Positions 9,083-16,853 are shown, numbered from the stretch's first letter. The stretch is 64,000 nucleotides of DNA from Nostoc spongiaeforme FACHB-130 (GCF_014698475.1 NZ_JACJTB010000029.1:1-64000), one strand, 5' to 3'. Notes: generated by a model not told the origin, from the letters alone. Numbers and translations: made by a program.

Positions 9083-9239
9083 TTCACATCTTGTACCAAG
9101 CGACTGAAGTCACGGCTACACCGACAAAACCACTTGATTTTAGGTTAGTCCGCGTTCAGCTTTGCTGTTGCCGCAGGCTAGGCGGACTTTGTTCTTATAG
9201 CCGCGAATTCCATTCGTCGGGGCGTTGCAAGATATGTGT
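9083..9239. repeat. Family A palindromic repeat, copy A1
   Basis: MITE-like element. The left end TTCACATCTTGTACC and right end GCAAGATATGTG are imperfect inverted repeats. Inside are GACTGAAGTCACGGCTAC, a GTCCGCG...GGCGGAC hairpin with an enlarged tip, and CCGCGAATTCCATTCGTCGG. The same order occurs at 10132-10253 and 59811-60030, with fragments elsewhere. No coding sequence. The 8973-9082 and 9240-9440 flanks hold only AT-rich sequence with short AAAGTCA/TGACTTT palindromes. Confidence 0.85.
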
Positions 9240-9467
9240 CTATGGAGACTGGGTGTAAAGGTGAAAGGGTTTTGGATACATGCACTCCTACAGGGAAGTC
9301 GAAATTCAAAAGTCAGAGAATTTTTGACTTTTAACTTTTGACTTGATTTTGCCCCTATACCCCTTCACCTCCGCAAAATCTTGATTTTTGTCTGAGTACG
9401 GTATTTACAACCTCGTTTAGTATGGCTTACACCACAAATACTTTTTGTCAATACATTGCAAATATTA

Positions 9468-9495
9468 TTTACATTCTGTTATATTTAGTTACATA
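9468..9495 (+). promoter_or_regulatory. HLR1-like (RpaB-type) triple direct repeat upstream of hli
   Basis: Three octamers with a 10-base period: TTTACATT at 9468, GTTATATT at 9478 and GTTACATA at 9488, each separated by two bases. The described HLR1 site bound by the response regulator RpaB is two copies of (G/T)TTACA(A/T)(A/T) with a 2-base spacer. The outer copies fit well and the middle copy has one mismatch. The array ends 21 bases before the hli start, a position suited to repression in low light. Confidence 0.65.
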
Positions 9496-9516
9496 AACCA
9501 GCTAAGGAAAAAAGAG

Positions 9517-9729
9517 ATGATCAGCAAAAGCTTCACCATGAATGAACTCGGTCAACTCAACAACTATGCAATTGAACCAAAAGTTTATGTAGAAGAAACC
9601 CCACGAGTTGGTTTTACCGAGTATGCAGAGAAACTCAATGGGCGTTTGGCAATGATTGGTTTTGTCTCAATCATCGCTGTAGAAATCATCACCGGACATA
9701 GCTTAATCGGTTGGCTAACAAACCTGTAG
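9517..9729 (+). CDS. hli: High-light-inducible protein (single-helix CAB-like)
   Basis: Protein of 70 residues. It has the chlorophyll-binding helix of the Hli/Scp family: EKLNGRLAMIGF with the ExxNxR motif (E38, N41, R43), continuing as a hydrophobic helix to about residue 56. Hli proteins bind chlorophyll and carotenoid in the thylakoid membrane and protect or help assemble photosystem II. ATG 9517 has AGGA at 9505-9508 with good spacing; the in-frame ATG at 9445 is upstream of the HLR1-like site and was rejected. The next gene follows after 49 bases and a strong terminator ends the pair, so they are probably co-transcribed. Confidence 0.92.
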   Translation: MISKSFTMNELGQLNNYAIEPKVYVEETPRVGFTEYAEKLNGRLAMIGFVSIIAVEIITGHSLIGWLTNL

Positions 9730-9778
9730 ATAAGTTTGACTATTTTAGAATTTGACTCAATCAACAAATAGAAATTTA

Positions 9779-10030
9779 ATGAGACAATTTATGAGAACTG
9801 ATTTTGATTTTCCTAAAAAAGATATGATTGGATCTGTGGTTTTTCGCCCTGATTTCAACAACTTTGAAACAATCAATGTTAACCAAGCTTGGTCACTATT
9901 TTTTAGTAAAGGTCAAGATGACAAAACATTAGGTCAAAACGTTGAATTAGGTAGGTTTTTCACTAACCTGATAATTGCTATGGTCACTGTAGGCAGCCTC
10001 TGGGAAACATTTTTCAGTAATGTAGGTTAA
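9779..10030 (+). CDS. Small single-helix membrane protein co-transcribed with hli
   Basis: Unrecognised protein of 83 residues (ATG 9779) or 79 (ATG 9791). The N-terminal half is soluble with many D, N and F residues (TDFDFPKKD, VVFRPDFNNF). One hydrophobic helix near the C-terminus (LGRFFTNLIIAMVTVGSLWETFF) is a probable membrane segment. The ELGRFFTNLIIAM stretch slightly recalls an Hli helix but lacks the ExxNxR motif. Its position right after hli, before a shared terminator, suggests a role beside the Hli protein in thylakoid photoprotection. That is an inference from context. Confidence 0.65.
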   Translation: MRQFMRTDFDFPKKDMIGSVVFRPDFNNFETINVNQAWSLFFSKGQDDKTLGQNVELGRFFTNLIIAMVTVGSLWETFFSNVG

Positions 10031-10063
10031 GCAGTTGGTTTTTGTTAGTCAATTGAATAGATT

Positions 10064-10104
10064 AAAAAGAAGCCCTATGTTATCACTAGGGCTTCTTTTT
10101 AATT
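10064..10104 (+). terminator. Strong Rho-independent terminator of the hli operon
   Basis: A 14-bp perfect stem (AAAAAGAAGCCCTA at 10064-10077 with TAGGGCTTCTTTTT at 10087-10100), a 9-base loop and T-rich ends on both strands. It can stop transcription in both directions and separates the hli pair from queA. Confidence 0.9.
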
Positions 10105-10131
10105 TTGATGTAATAATTCAGGGTTTATTTA

Positions 10132-10253
10132 TTCACATTTTGCACCTAGTGACTGAAGTCGCGGCTACAGGGAAAAACCCTTAATTTAATGTTAGTCTGT
10201 GTAGGCGGACTTTGTTTTTATAGCCGCGAATTTCATTCGTCGGGGCTAGATGC
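10132..10253. repeat. Family A palindromic repeat, copy A2, reaching into queA
   Basis: It begins TTCACATTTTGCACCTAG and carries GACTGAAGTCGCGGCTAC, a shortened GTCTGTGTAGGCGGAC tip and GCCGCGAATTTCATTCGTCGGGGCTAG. The right-hand inverted end is cut after CTAGATGC. The last bases of this copy are the stop codon and final codons of queA. Confidence 0.8.
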
Positions 10254-11385
10254 TGGCTGGCAAAATTAGCATCGCATCACCAAAGGAATAGAAACGATAT
10301 CGAGAGGCGATCGCTTCTTGGTATATTTGCAATAATCTTGGTCTGCCAATTAAAGCACTCACCAGCATCAACAAACTCGAACGCGGTAGGTGAAAATTAG
10401 TAATTAACCCATCTACTACCCGCCATTGATAGCCAGGGTAAATAAATAAGTTGGTTTTGCCACAAAATGGTTGTAACTCGCCAGACTGCGCCGCACCTTC
10501 TAAAGAGCGTACTACTGTTGTACCAACTGCAATAATTCTGCCCCCAGCAGCTTTTGTGGCGCGGATTTGTTCGACTGTAGCCGCAGGGACTTCAATCCAT
10601 TCTTCGTGCATTTCATGGGTGGTGACATCTTCTACTTCCACAGGGCGAAATGTCCCGACACCAACATGCAGTGTCACAAATGCTTGATGGATATTGCGAT
10701 CGCGCAATTTTTCGAGTAATTCTGGAGTAAAGTGTAACCCAGCCGTGGGTGCAGCGATCGCACCTGGTTGTTCGGCGTAGACTGTTTGATATTGTTCATC
10801 AGCTGCGGCTGTAGTGGTGATATAAGGCGGTAAAGGAATTTCACCAAAGTTATCTAACAGTTCTACCAAAGATTTTCCTGGCGGTACATCAAATTGCAAC
10901 AACCGCCCGCCAGTCGCCGCATCATTTTCTAAAACTGTAGCGGTTAGCTGGGGAGTCGAGGAATTTTTACCAGAAAAAATAATCTGTGAGCCTAATTTAA
11001 ACCGCTTTCCTGGTTTGACTAAAGCTAACCAACAATTATTTTGCCTCTCTTCTAACAGCAATACTTCAATTTCTGCCCCTGTAGATTTATTCCCGTACAG
11101 TCTGGCGGGGATAACTTTTGTATTATTCATCACTAACAAATCCCCAGGGCGCAGGAGTTCTGGTAAATCGCGGAAGATGTGGTGTAGGGGGGCTAAATTT
11201 TTACCTGTGGCGTTAGAGTTGACTACTAATAAGCGAGAACTATCTCTAGGAACTACCGGATTTTGAGCAATTAGTTCTGGCGGTAGTATGTAGTCATAGC
11301 CAGTTAAGGAACAATCTAACTGTCTGTTTTCTACTCCTGTATCTGTAACTTTATTAAAATTTTCTTTTGTTATTGCTGGCTCCAT
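10246..11385 (-). CDS. queA: S-adenosylmethionine:tRNA ribosyltransferase-isomerase
   Basis: QueA transfers and isomerises the ribosyl moiety of S-adenosylmethionine onto 7-aminomethyl-7-deazaguanine in tRNA, forming epoxyqueuosine at the wobble position. Family segments: [24 protein letters not shown] near residues 30-55, [19 protein letters not shown] near 95, [12 protein letters not shown] near 213, [16 protein letters not shown] near 240, [11 protein letters not shown] near 290 and [17 protein letters not shown] near 330. The ATG at 11385 gives 379 residues with about 24 non-conserved residues before the core, so the true start may be further in. The family end ([13 protein letters not shown]) is followed by only PASI and a stop that lies in repeat copy A2. 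Confidence 0.93.
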   Translation of the reverse strand: MEPAITKENFNKVTDTGVENRQLDCSLTGYDYILPPELIAQNPVVPRDSSRLLVVNSNATGKNLAPLHHIFRDLPELLRPGDLLVMNNTKVIPARLYGNKSTGAEIEVLLLEERQNNCWLALVKPGKRFKLGSQIIFSGKNSSTPQLTATVLENDAATGGRLLQFDVPPGKSLVELLDNFGEIPLPPYITTTAAADEQYQTVYAEQPGAIAAPTAGLHFTPELLEKLRDRNIHQAFVTLHVGVGTFRPVEVEDVTTHEMHEEWIEVPAATVEQIRATKAAGGRIIAVGTTVVRSLEGAAQSGELQPFCGKTNLFIYPGYQWRVVDGLITNFHLPRSSLLMLVSALIGRPRLLQIYQEAIASRYRFYSFGDAMLILPASI

Positions 11386-11467
11386 TGAAGGTTATGCTAA
11401 TTTTTACGGGTTTATTTGATATTTTCTAAGGAAAACACCATTTCATTCATAGAGTTTTCCAACGGAC

Positions 11468-11490
11468 ATCATTAGGTAATACCTAATGAT
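11468..11490. promoter_or_regulatory. Perfect palindrome between queA and the next gene
   Basis: ATCATTAGGT and ACCTAATGAT form a perfect 10-bp inverted repeat around AAT. There is no T-tract, so it is not a standard terminator. It lies 83 bases upstream of the queA start and about 116 bases before the plus-strand gene. It could be an operator or the subterminal palindrome of a lost insertion element. Confidence 0.4.
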
Positions 11491-11501
11491 GGATTGTAAA
11501 T

Positions 11502-11540
11502 TGGGTAAAACTCCCCATTCAAAGACGGGGGCTTCTACCC
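11502..11540. repeat. Possible IS200/IS605-type end remnant
   Basis: The stretch holds ACTCCCCATTCAAAGACG followed by GGGGCTTCT. CCCC and GGGG can pair across a short loop, and this resembles the GAAGCCCC-type hairpin found at ends of IS200/IS605 elements in cyanobacteria. No tnpA or tnpB remnant is present nearby. The identification is from memory of such ends and is weak. Confidence 0.3.
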
Positions 11541-11605
11541 TACCGGGAAAGTGTTCTATTGAGGATGATAGAAGTGTAGGATTGGCTTTGATCCCAAGCA
11601 CCAAC

Positions 11606-11995
11606 ATGGAATATTTGTATTATCTGGCAAATGCCAGTCTAACACTGAGGGTCGTTCAACATCTGCACGCCACGCCCCAGTTGCCTGTCTCTTTCGTTAC
11701 AGTTATTCATCAAATAGATGGCTGGGTGGTTAGGATCAAACTTAAATGTCAAATCTCCGCGCAACAGGATGGAGACTTTCGAGCTTTTCTAAATGAATTA
11801 GGAATTTGCTACGAGCCACCTATGCGTGTACAAATGGCACTTTGGAGTTTGGAAGCTGGTCAGTCTCCAGTAGACGTAATGCGCCGCTATCAAGTAGCGA
11901 TCGTCTCTCATGGTAGCTCAGAGAGAGAAGAAATTGAAGCATTCCGCCAACAGTTTGTTCGTGGATTAGGCTACTGTCCAGAAACTTTAGCGTGA
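11606..11995 (+). CDS. Conserved-looking cytoplasmic protein of unknown function
   Basis: Protein of 129 residues from ATG 11606. No family is recognised. It is soluble, with a beta-rich first half (VSFVTVIHQIDGWVVRIKLKC) and a helical second half ending EEIEAFRQQFVRGLGYCPETLA. The 40 residues available upstream in frame come from the repeat-like sequence at 11486-11600 and are unlikely to be translated. It is divergent from queA and followed by a DUF389 gene on the other strand. Confidence 0.7.
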   Translation: MEYLYYLANASLTLRVVQHLHATPQLPVSFVTVIHQIDGWVVRIKLKCQISAQQDGDFRAFLNELGICYEPPMRVQMALWSLEAGQSPVDVMRRYQVAIVSHGSSEREEIEAFRQQFVRGLGYCPETLA

Positions 11996-12099
11996 AACTG
12001 TTGACCGTGTGGCGAATAGCTAATAATTTTTAATTGGTAATTGCTGACAAAAATATTCTAGCAATTACCAATTATGCTTTTATTTGTAGCGGCATGTAG

Positions 12100-13923
12100 C
12101 TAATATGATGAAAGCGGTGTTTGAGATTTATCAATTAATTTTATCTTTAATAAAAAACTACGGTTAGATTCTGTTGTTCCTTCGGATAATGTAATTTGAT
12201 TGTCTGGGATCTGCAATTGAGAATTTAGATATTTTTGCATAGCTTCAATTCTTTTTTGAGTAATGTCAGTAAGTTCTTTTTTGGCTAAATCAGCCCTTAT
12301 ATCTAGTTGTAAATTTCGCTGCAATTTTAAGATTCTGCCTATACGGTCAAGTAATTGAGTATTAGCAGGTGTCAGTGCTGCTTGATCTGGAGCAAAATTT
12401 AGAGAACCTTGCAAAACAGGTATTCTTTGAAATTTGATATTTGCATTTAGTAAACTGAGCCTGTTTCTGACATCATCCACCAGTAAACTTTTCGCATCAG
12501 GACTAATCTCACGTTGGCTGAGATAAACTACATTCAAACTTAAAGGTTCTACTGGGTTGTTTGTCATGATTAGCTCGTAGCGTAATAATTCGGCTGGTGA
12601 TGGCAGTTGGAGATTCTGCAAAGCAGCCTCGGTACTTTGTAAAAAAGCAGCTTGATATTCTGCAATAGTCGGCTGTGGTTTTTCTTCGGGAGGAAGTTCT
12701 GGTTTATCTGCTGCGGCTAATTGGGTAATAATATCTTTAGAAGCTGTAGGAATTTCAATTAATTGTAATTGAACGGCATCAGGATTTTTATTTAACCGAG
12801 AAGCAATTAACCGAGCAAATTCATTTTTTTCTTCAGGAGTGTATAACTTACTAGTAAATACGCGCATCTGAATTAATAGCTTTTGATTTTGCTCTTGAGC
12901 GAAAAACTTGCTAATGTCAGAACGCGGTTGACCATCTATGAAATTAGCAAATTTTTCCCGCCAAAGTTCTGTACCAATTTTGGTAATCTGGTTATTTTGT
13001 TGCTTCTGGCTAATTTCTTGTCGCAGTTGCGTGAGAGATTGACTCAAGGGAATGAGAAGAACTAATACTGGAAATAAAATGAGGATAAAACGGCTGGGAA
13101 GACTGCCGATAACTTCTAAGCGATTAGAAATTGGTGAGTTTTGGATCAACGACTGGAACCAATGGCTTTCAGGGTCTTCTTCATGCCATTTTCGCACCTG
13201 TTGGCGCACAGGCGGCGTGTCAATGTGTAGCAATAAAAAGACAATCATTGCCATGAGGGTAATAGCTGTCAAATTAGTGAGAAAGAGCAACCCTCCGCCA
13301 CGGGCAATTTGTAAACCATCCGTCAAGTTCAAAGTAGCTGCGATGCCAATACCATAGCCAACAACGCATAAAGGCGGCATGAGCGCAACAGCAATTGATA
13401 CTCCTGGGATGGAGGTGACAACACCTTTGGGTTCTTTGCTGGTAGCCACTGAACCCAAAGCGCCAGAAAATAGGGCAATTACTAAATCAAGGGAATTGGG
13501 ACGAGTTCGCGCTAAAATTTCTGCTGTTAGTTCTTTAAAGGGCAGAATTGCCACTAAAATGATTGCAAAAGCGATCGCCACAATGCAACTCAAGCTGAGA
13601 TTAAGGATGGCGCGTACTGCTAAAATTATGTCTCCCGTAGCAAATGCTAATCCAGTAGCCAGAATTGTTCCCATCAACGGGGAAATTAACATGGCTCCAA
13701 TAATGACTGCTGGACTATTCAGCACTAGCCCTAAAGTTGCAATTCCAGCAGCGAAGATTACTTGTAACCAATAACTCACATCTTTGAGAGTCACGGAAAT
13801 CAGTAAGTCGCGGTAAATTTCTTCCTTACGGACTTGAGAAATTCCCAGGTTAATTGTCAGCCAATTCCGAAATCGATTTACCGAATCAAATTTGGGAGTA
13901 TTTGTCTGCCGAAACTTACCCAT
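12100..13923 (-). CDS. DUF389 membrane protein with OmpA-like C-terminal region
   Basis: Protein of about 607 residues. After a short cytoplasmic start, the DUF389 membrane core spans roughly residues 40-320. It shows VIIGAMLISPLMGTILA near 75, a Gly-rich LFSGALGSVATSKEP segment near 155 and several hydrophobic helices ending near FILILFPVLVLLIPLSQSL. The family is of unknown function, possibly transport. The soluble part after residue 320 ends in a stretch (LNFAPDQAALTPANTQLLDRI through KRIEAMQKYLNSQLQIPDNQI) with the spacing of an OmpA-like domain. ATG 13923 is preceded by GAGGAAG; an in-frame GTG lies at 13935. The YraN gene ends 31 bases upstream on the same strand. Confidence 0.82.
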   Translation of the reverse strand: MGKFRQTNTPKFDSVNRFRNWLTINLGISQVRKEEIYRDLLISVTLKDVSYWLQVIFAAGIATLGLVLNSPAVIIGAMLISPLMGTILATGLAFATGDIILAVRAILNLSLSCIVAIAFAIILVAILPFKELTAEILARTRPNSLDLVIALFSGALGSVATSKEPKGVVTSIPGVSIAVALMPPLCVVGYGIGIAATLNLTDGLQIARGGGLLFLTNLTAITLMAMIVFLLLHIDTPPVRQQVRKWHEEDPESHWFQSLIQNSPISNRLEVIGSLPSRFILILFPVLVLLIPLSQSLTQLRQEISQKQQNNQITKIGTELWREKFANFIDGQPRSDISKFFAQEQNQKLLIQMRVFTSKLYTPEEKNEFARLIASRLNKNPDAVQLQLIEIPTASKDIITQLAAADKPELPPEEKPQPTIAEYQAAFLQSTEAALQNLQLPSPAELLRYELIMTNNPVEPLSLNVVYLSQREISPDAKSLLVDDVRNRLSLLNANIKFQRIPVLQGSLNFAPDQAALTPANTQLLDRIGRILKLQRNLQLDIRADLAKKELTDITQKRIEAMQKYLNSQLQIPDNQITLSEGTTESNRSFLLKIKLIDKSQTPLSSY

Positions 13924-13954
13924 AATCTTCCTCACCAGTTAATAAGACTGCACT

Positions 13955-14449
13955 TTACCCAGCAGATAAATCGAAAGCTGCTGATATATATTCTTGAAGA
14001 TGAAATTCATACCCAGCAACCGATAAACTTAGTAAAGCATCTTGGGCTGATGAAGGGAACTGAGTGTTTAGTTTTGATACTTGCTGACAACAGACTATCG
14101 CCACATCAAAGCTACAAAAATAGTCAGCTTTGTCTGGATGTTGAGCTAAAAACATTTCTGCTGTGCGCGACAGTTTCGCCTTTTTTTTTGGCGTGATAGC
14201 GTTTCTGCCGCCAGCATCCCAATTACCTGGACTGCGGGTTTTTACTTCAACAAAAGCAAGTTTAGAGTTCTGAGTAATATTTTCTTGTGCCTCTTTTTCT
14301 TGATATTGAGCAATAATATCAATCTCTCCCCAACGACAAGAAAAGCGCCGATGTAAAATCAACCAACCTGTAGACTGTAACCATTGTGTAACTAAGTCTT
14401 CACCTTGTTGACCAATATCGAGATAATGGGATGGAGGATGATTCGCCAT
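13955..14449 (-). CDS. YraN family (UPF0102) putative endonuclease
   Basis: Protein of 164 residues, slightly longer than the usual 120-130. The N-terminal GQQGEDLVTQWLQSTGW and the nuclease-like core RWGEIDIIAQ ... LAFVEVKTRSP show the PD-(D/E)XK residues (E, D, and ExK) typical of this Holliday-junction-resolvase-like family. Biochemical function is not established. The C-terminal 50 residues (from FDVAIVCCQ) are more variable. It is divergent from the pentapeptide gene, with start regions about 15 bases apart, and lies upstream of the DUF389 gene in the same direction. Confidence 0.88.
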   Translation of the reverse strand: MANHPPSHYLDIGQQGEDLVTQWLQSTGWLILHRRFSCRWGEIDIIAQYQEKEAQENITQNSKLAFVEVKTRSPGNWDAGGRNAITPKKKAKLSRTAEMFLAQHPDKADYFCSFDVAIVCCQQVSKLNTQFPSSAQDALLSLSVAGYEFHLQEYISAAFDLSAG

Positions 14450-14463
14450 TGGTGAAAAGTACC

Positions 14464-14973
14464 ATGAATTTTAGGTTAAGCGATCGCATTTGGGCAGGTA
14501 TACTCAGTGTATTGCTGTGGGCTGTGTTGAGCATTACAGCTACTTTTACTTATACGCCCACAGCTTTAGCACTCGAATATAACAAAGAAATATTGATAGA
14601 AGCTGATTTTTCTGGACGTGATTTAACAGATTCTAGCTTTACCAAAGCTAATCTCCGGCAAAGTAATTTTAGCAATAGTAACTTAAGTGGTGTGAGTTTC
14701 TTTGCTGCTAATTTGGAGTCAGCAAATTTACAGGGGTCTAACCTGACAAATGCTACCTTAGATTCAGCGCGGCTAATTAAAGCAGATTTGACTAATGCAG
14801 TTTTAGAAGGTGCATTTGCGGCTAATGCCAAATTTGATGGTGCAATTATTGATGGAGCAGATTTTACTGATGTGCTGCTGCGTCCAGATGAACAAAAAAA
14901 ATTATGCAAGGTAGCTAAAGGTACTAATCCCACCACAGGACGAGAAACCCGTGATACTTTGTTTTGTCCTTAG
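14464..14973 (+). CDS. Exported pentapeptide-repeat protein
   Basis: Protein of 169 residues. It starts with a hydrophobic signal (IWAGILSVLLWAVLSITATF, cleavage near TALA), so the mature part is probably in the thylakoid lumen or periplasm. From about residue 50 to 135 it follows the A(D/N)LXX five-residue pattern (ADFSG, RDLTD, SSFTK, ANLRQ, SNFSN, SNLSG and so on), forming a right-handed beta-helix. The C-terminus has DFTDVLLRPDEQKKLC and a second Cys near the end, as in other luminal pentapeptide proteins. Role unknown. ATG 14464 is used; an in-frame ATG at 14431 overlaps the divergent gene. Confidence 0.88.
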   Translation: MNFRLSDRIWAGILSVLLWAVLSITATFTYTPTALALEYNKEILIEADFSGRDLTDSSFTKANLRQSNFSNSNLSGVSFFAANLESANLQGSNLTNATLDSARLIKADLTNAVLEGAFAANAKFDGAIIDGADFTDVLLRPDEQKKLCKVAKGTNPTTGRETRDTLFCP

Positions 14974-15129
14974 TGAAATGAACTTACTGTTAGGACTTAT
15001 TGTTTTTGCCAAGAATTCGGAGAAAAGAGAGTTCAGACATCAACTCACCCTCGTAAAATTGCGAAGGTATTATTTTGTAAATACTTCACGTCTCTTTTCG
15101 TTTTCCAAAATATACCAATTTGTAAAGAT

Positions 15130-15996
15130 ATGAGCAAAAAATTAGTAGACAGGCTGCTGCTATTTTGTTTCACATTTGTTCTTGGCTTCACATTTACTAT
15201 TCATAATGCCCAAGCCGAATCAGCACCTTTCTATTGGGAATTTATCAATGTCGATATTGCCGTACAGCCTAACGGTGATATGTTAGTCACTGAGACACAA
15301 AAATATAATTTTACTGGAGAGTATAATCATCAGCGTTCCCGATACATTCCTTTAGATAAAGTAGACAGAATTACTGAAGTTTCTGTATCCGAAAATGGTC
15401 AAGTGTTACCCAGTATAACAAGTACAGTAAATAATCAATTTTGGATTCGTTGGGAACATCAATTGCAACCACCAGAAAGCCCTATTTTCGTGTTGAAATA
15501 TCGTGTTATTGGAGGATTGCGCGTCAATCATAATTATGCTCAAGTATATTGGGAAGCGATATTCTCTGACCGTAAAGCCCCTATTAAACAGGCGCAGGTT
15601 AGGGTGGAATTTCCTGAAGAACTTACTACTAAAATTAAAACATTCCAAAGCTTTGGTGTAGTTGCAAATATTCGCCGAGTCGATACAAAAACTATTGAGG
15701 CTGTTACTAAACAATTTCTAGAGCCAGGGAAGGGGTTAGAAATTCAGGTGATATTTGATCGTGCGGGTACTAAGATTGAAACCTCTGGATGGCAAAGTTC
15801 ACAATTTTTTTATGAGAGGTTATTGTGGATTTTGTCGGGATTGCTAGTCTTTGGTATGCCTCTTTTCCTCATTATTGTCTCTAGGACTGGGACTAGTAGT
15901 AGCTACATTGGAGACAGTAGCAGTTATTACTATGGCGGTGGCGGTGATTATGGTGGCGGTGATTATGGTGGCGGTGGCGGTGGCGGTGGTGATTAA
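15130..15996 (+). CDS. DUF2207-like membrane protein with Gly-rich tail
   Basis: Protein of 288 residues. Signal peptide at residues 1-30 (LLLFCFTFVLGFTFTI, cleavage near AQA), then an extracytoplasmic beta-rich domain of the DUF2207 type (FINVDIAVQPNGDMLVTETQ, PLDKVDRITEVSVS, VLKYRVIGGL). One membrane helix near 235-257 (LLWILSGLLVFGMPLFLIIV) and a short S/Y/G tail ending in GGGGDYGGGDYGGGG follow. Full-length DUF2207 proteins have a large C-terminal cytoplasmic part; here only the Gly-rich end remains. Such tails usually follow the last helix in TPM/DUF2207 proteins. Function unknown. Confidence 0.8.
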   Translation: MSKKLVDRLLLFCFTFVLGFTFTIHNAQAESAPFYWEFINVDIAVQPNGDMLVTETQKYNFTGEYNHQRSRYIPLDKVDRITEVSVSENGQVLPSITSTVNNQFWIRWEHQLQPPESPIFVLKYRVIGGLRVNHNYAQVYWEAIFSDRKAPIKQAQVRVEFPEELTTKIKTFQSFGVVANIRRVDTKTIEAVTKQFLEPGKGLEIQVIFDRAGTKIETSGWQSSQFFYERLLWILSGLLVFGMPLFLIIVSRTGTSSSYIGDSSSYYYGGGGDYGGGDYGGGGGGGGD

Positions 15997-16071
15997 CTAA
16001 ATAAACGCTGTACGCATCAAATCTAATTACAGTAGTGAAGTACAAATATCGAGGATATCCAGGAGGTGACT

Positions 16072-16437
16072 GTGGCGCGTAAACGTTTAGTAATTGAGAT
16101 GGGGATGGGTGTAGATCAGCACGGACAGGAACCAACTGTAGCAGCTGCAAGAGCAGTCCGAAATGCGATCGCGCATAATGCTTTACCAGGAGTCTGGGAA
16201 GTGGCTGGGTTGAATGATCCCAATGAAATGATCGTAGAAGTGCAAGTAGCAGTACCTTATCCCGAACAAGTGAGAACAGATGAGGTTCTCGCAGTACTAC
16301 CCTTTGGACGCAAAACGATAAATGTCGAATCTGGGGGAATGGTGGTTCAGGGACGGGCGATTCCTTCTCTGAATGATAAAAATGATGATATGTTAATTGC
16401 GATCGCTGCGGTGACAGTCCTCATCGAAACTGACTAA
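16072..16437 (+). CDS. Lin0512 family protein
   Basis: Protein of 121 residues matching the Lin0512/TIGR02058 conserved family of unknown function. Typical features are KRLVIEMGMGVDQHGQ at the N-terminus, AAARAVRNAIAHNALPG, the acidic VEVQVAVPYPEQV segment and a closing DDMLIAIAAVTVLI. The start is probably GTG 16072, because a strong AGGAGG at 16061-16066 sits five bases before it; the earlier in-frame GTG at 16066 overlaps that ribosome site. The stop codon overlaps the stop of the convergent gene. Confidence 0.85.
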   Translation: MARKRLVIEMGMGVDQHGQEPTVAAARAVRNAIAHNALPGVWEVAGLNDPNEMIVEVQVAVPYPEQVRTDEVLAVLPFGRKTINVESGGMVVQGRAIPSLNDKNDDMLIAIAAVTVLIETD

Positions 16438-16772
16438 GCTTGGTTCTCCGATTTCTGCACATCCTCAACAGCATGAGAAATCGAGGCTAAGGGTGGAGTT
16501 GATACATCTAATTGTGGTTGTGGCGTTTCGAGTGATGCCGCAATTGATGTATCACTGAAGTAAGAACCTACAATCTTGTCATAATTAGAAGCAACGGCTA
16601 AAAATGCCCCGCCTAAAATATAAATCGGCAATGGCAGAGAAAATTCTTGTAACCAGTCAAATAGTTCTGCTAAAGCGAACAATAGCACAAAGCAAGCAAT
16701 CCAAACTCTCATCTTTCCATCCCCATAACCAAATAACTCTACTAGTTTACTAATAGGGTAGACAGATTGCAT
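16434..16772 (-). CDS. Small membrane protein of unknown function
   Basis: Protein of 112 residues from ATG 16772 (in-frame GTG at 16796). Two hydrophobic helices (VWIACFVLLFALAELF and LPLPIYILGGAFLAVAS) are followed by a polar C-terminal tail of about 50 residues. No family recognised. Its TAG stop overlaps the TAA of the convergent Lin0512 gene, leaving no room for an intergenic terminator. Confidence 0.65.
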   Translation of the reverse strand: MQSVYPISKLVELFGYGDGKMRVWIACFVLLFALAELFDWLQEFSLPLPIYILGGAFLAVASNYDKIVGSYFSDTSIAASLETPQPQLDVSTPPLASISHAVEDVQKSENQA

Positions 16773-16802
16773 GATAGCTGATGTGGACTGAAACACATAC
16801 CC

Positions 16803-16853
16803 CAGAATTCAGGCTTCGCCGTGAGTCTCAGCCGAACTGAGTCAGAATTCAGG
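16803..16853. repeat. CAGAATTCAGG direct repeat pair
   Basis: CAGAATTCAGG occurs at 16803-16813 and again at 16843-16853, with GTGAGTCTCAGCCGAACTGAGTC between them. It lies in the 287-base gap between two small membrane-protein genes and looks like an interspersed repeat fragment. The rest of the gap shows nothing beyond a HIP1 site near 16919. Confidence 0.55.

Noticed and set aside
13379-13774. 131-codon plus-strand frame inside the DUF389 gene
   Set aside because: Antisense shadow of membrane helices rich in Ala and Ile codons; the DUF389 frame is clearly coding.
14951-15133. 60-codon plus-strand frame after the pentapeptide gene
   Set aside because: Starts inside the previous gene, has no ribosome site and no coding character.
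15893-16150. 85-codon minus-strand His/Arg-rich frame
   Set aside because: It is the antisense of the Gly-rich tail codons (GGTGGC), an artefact of the repeat.
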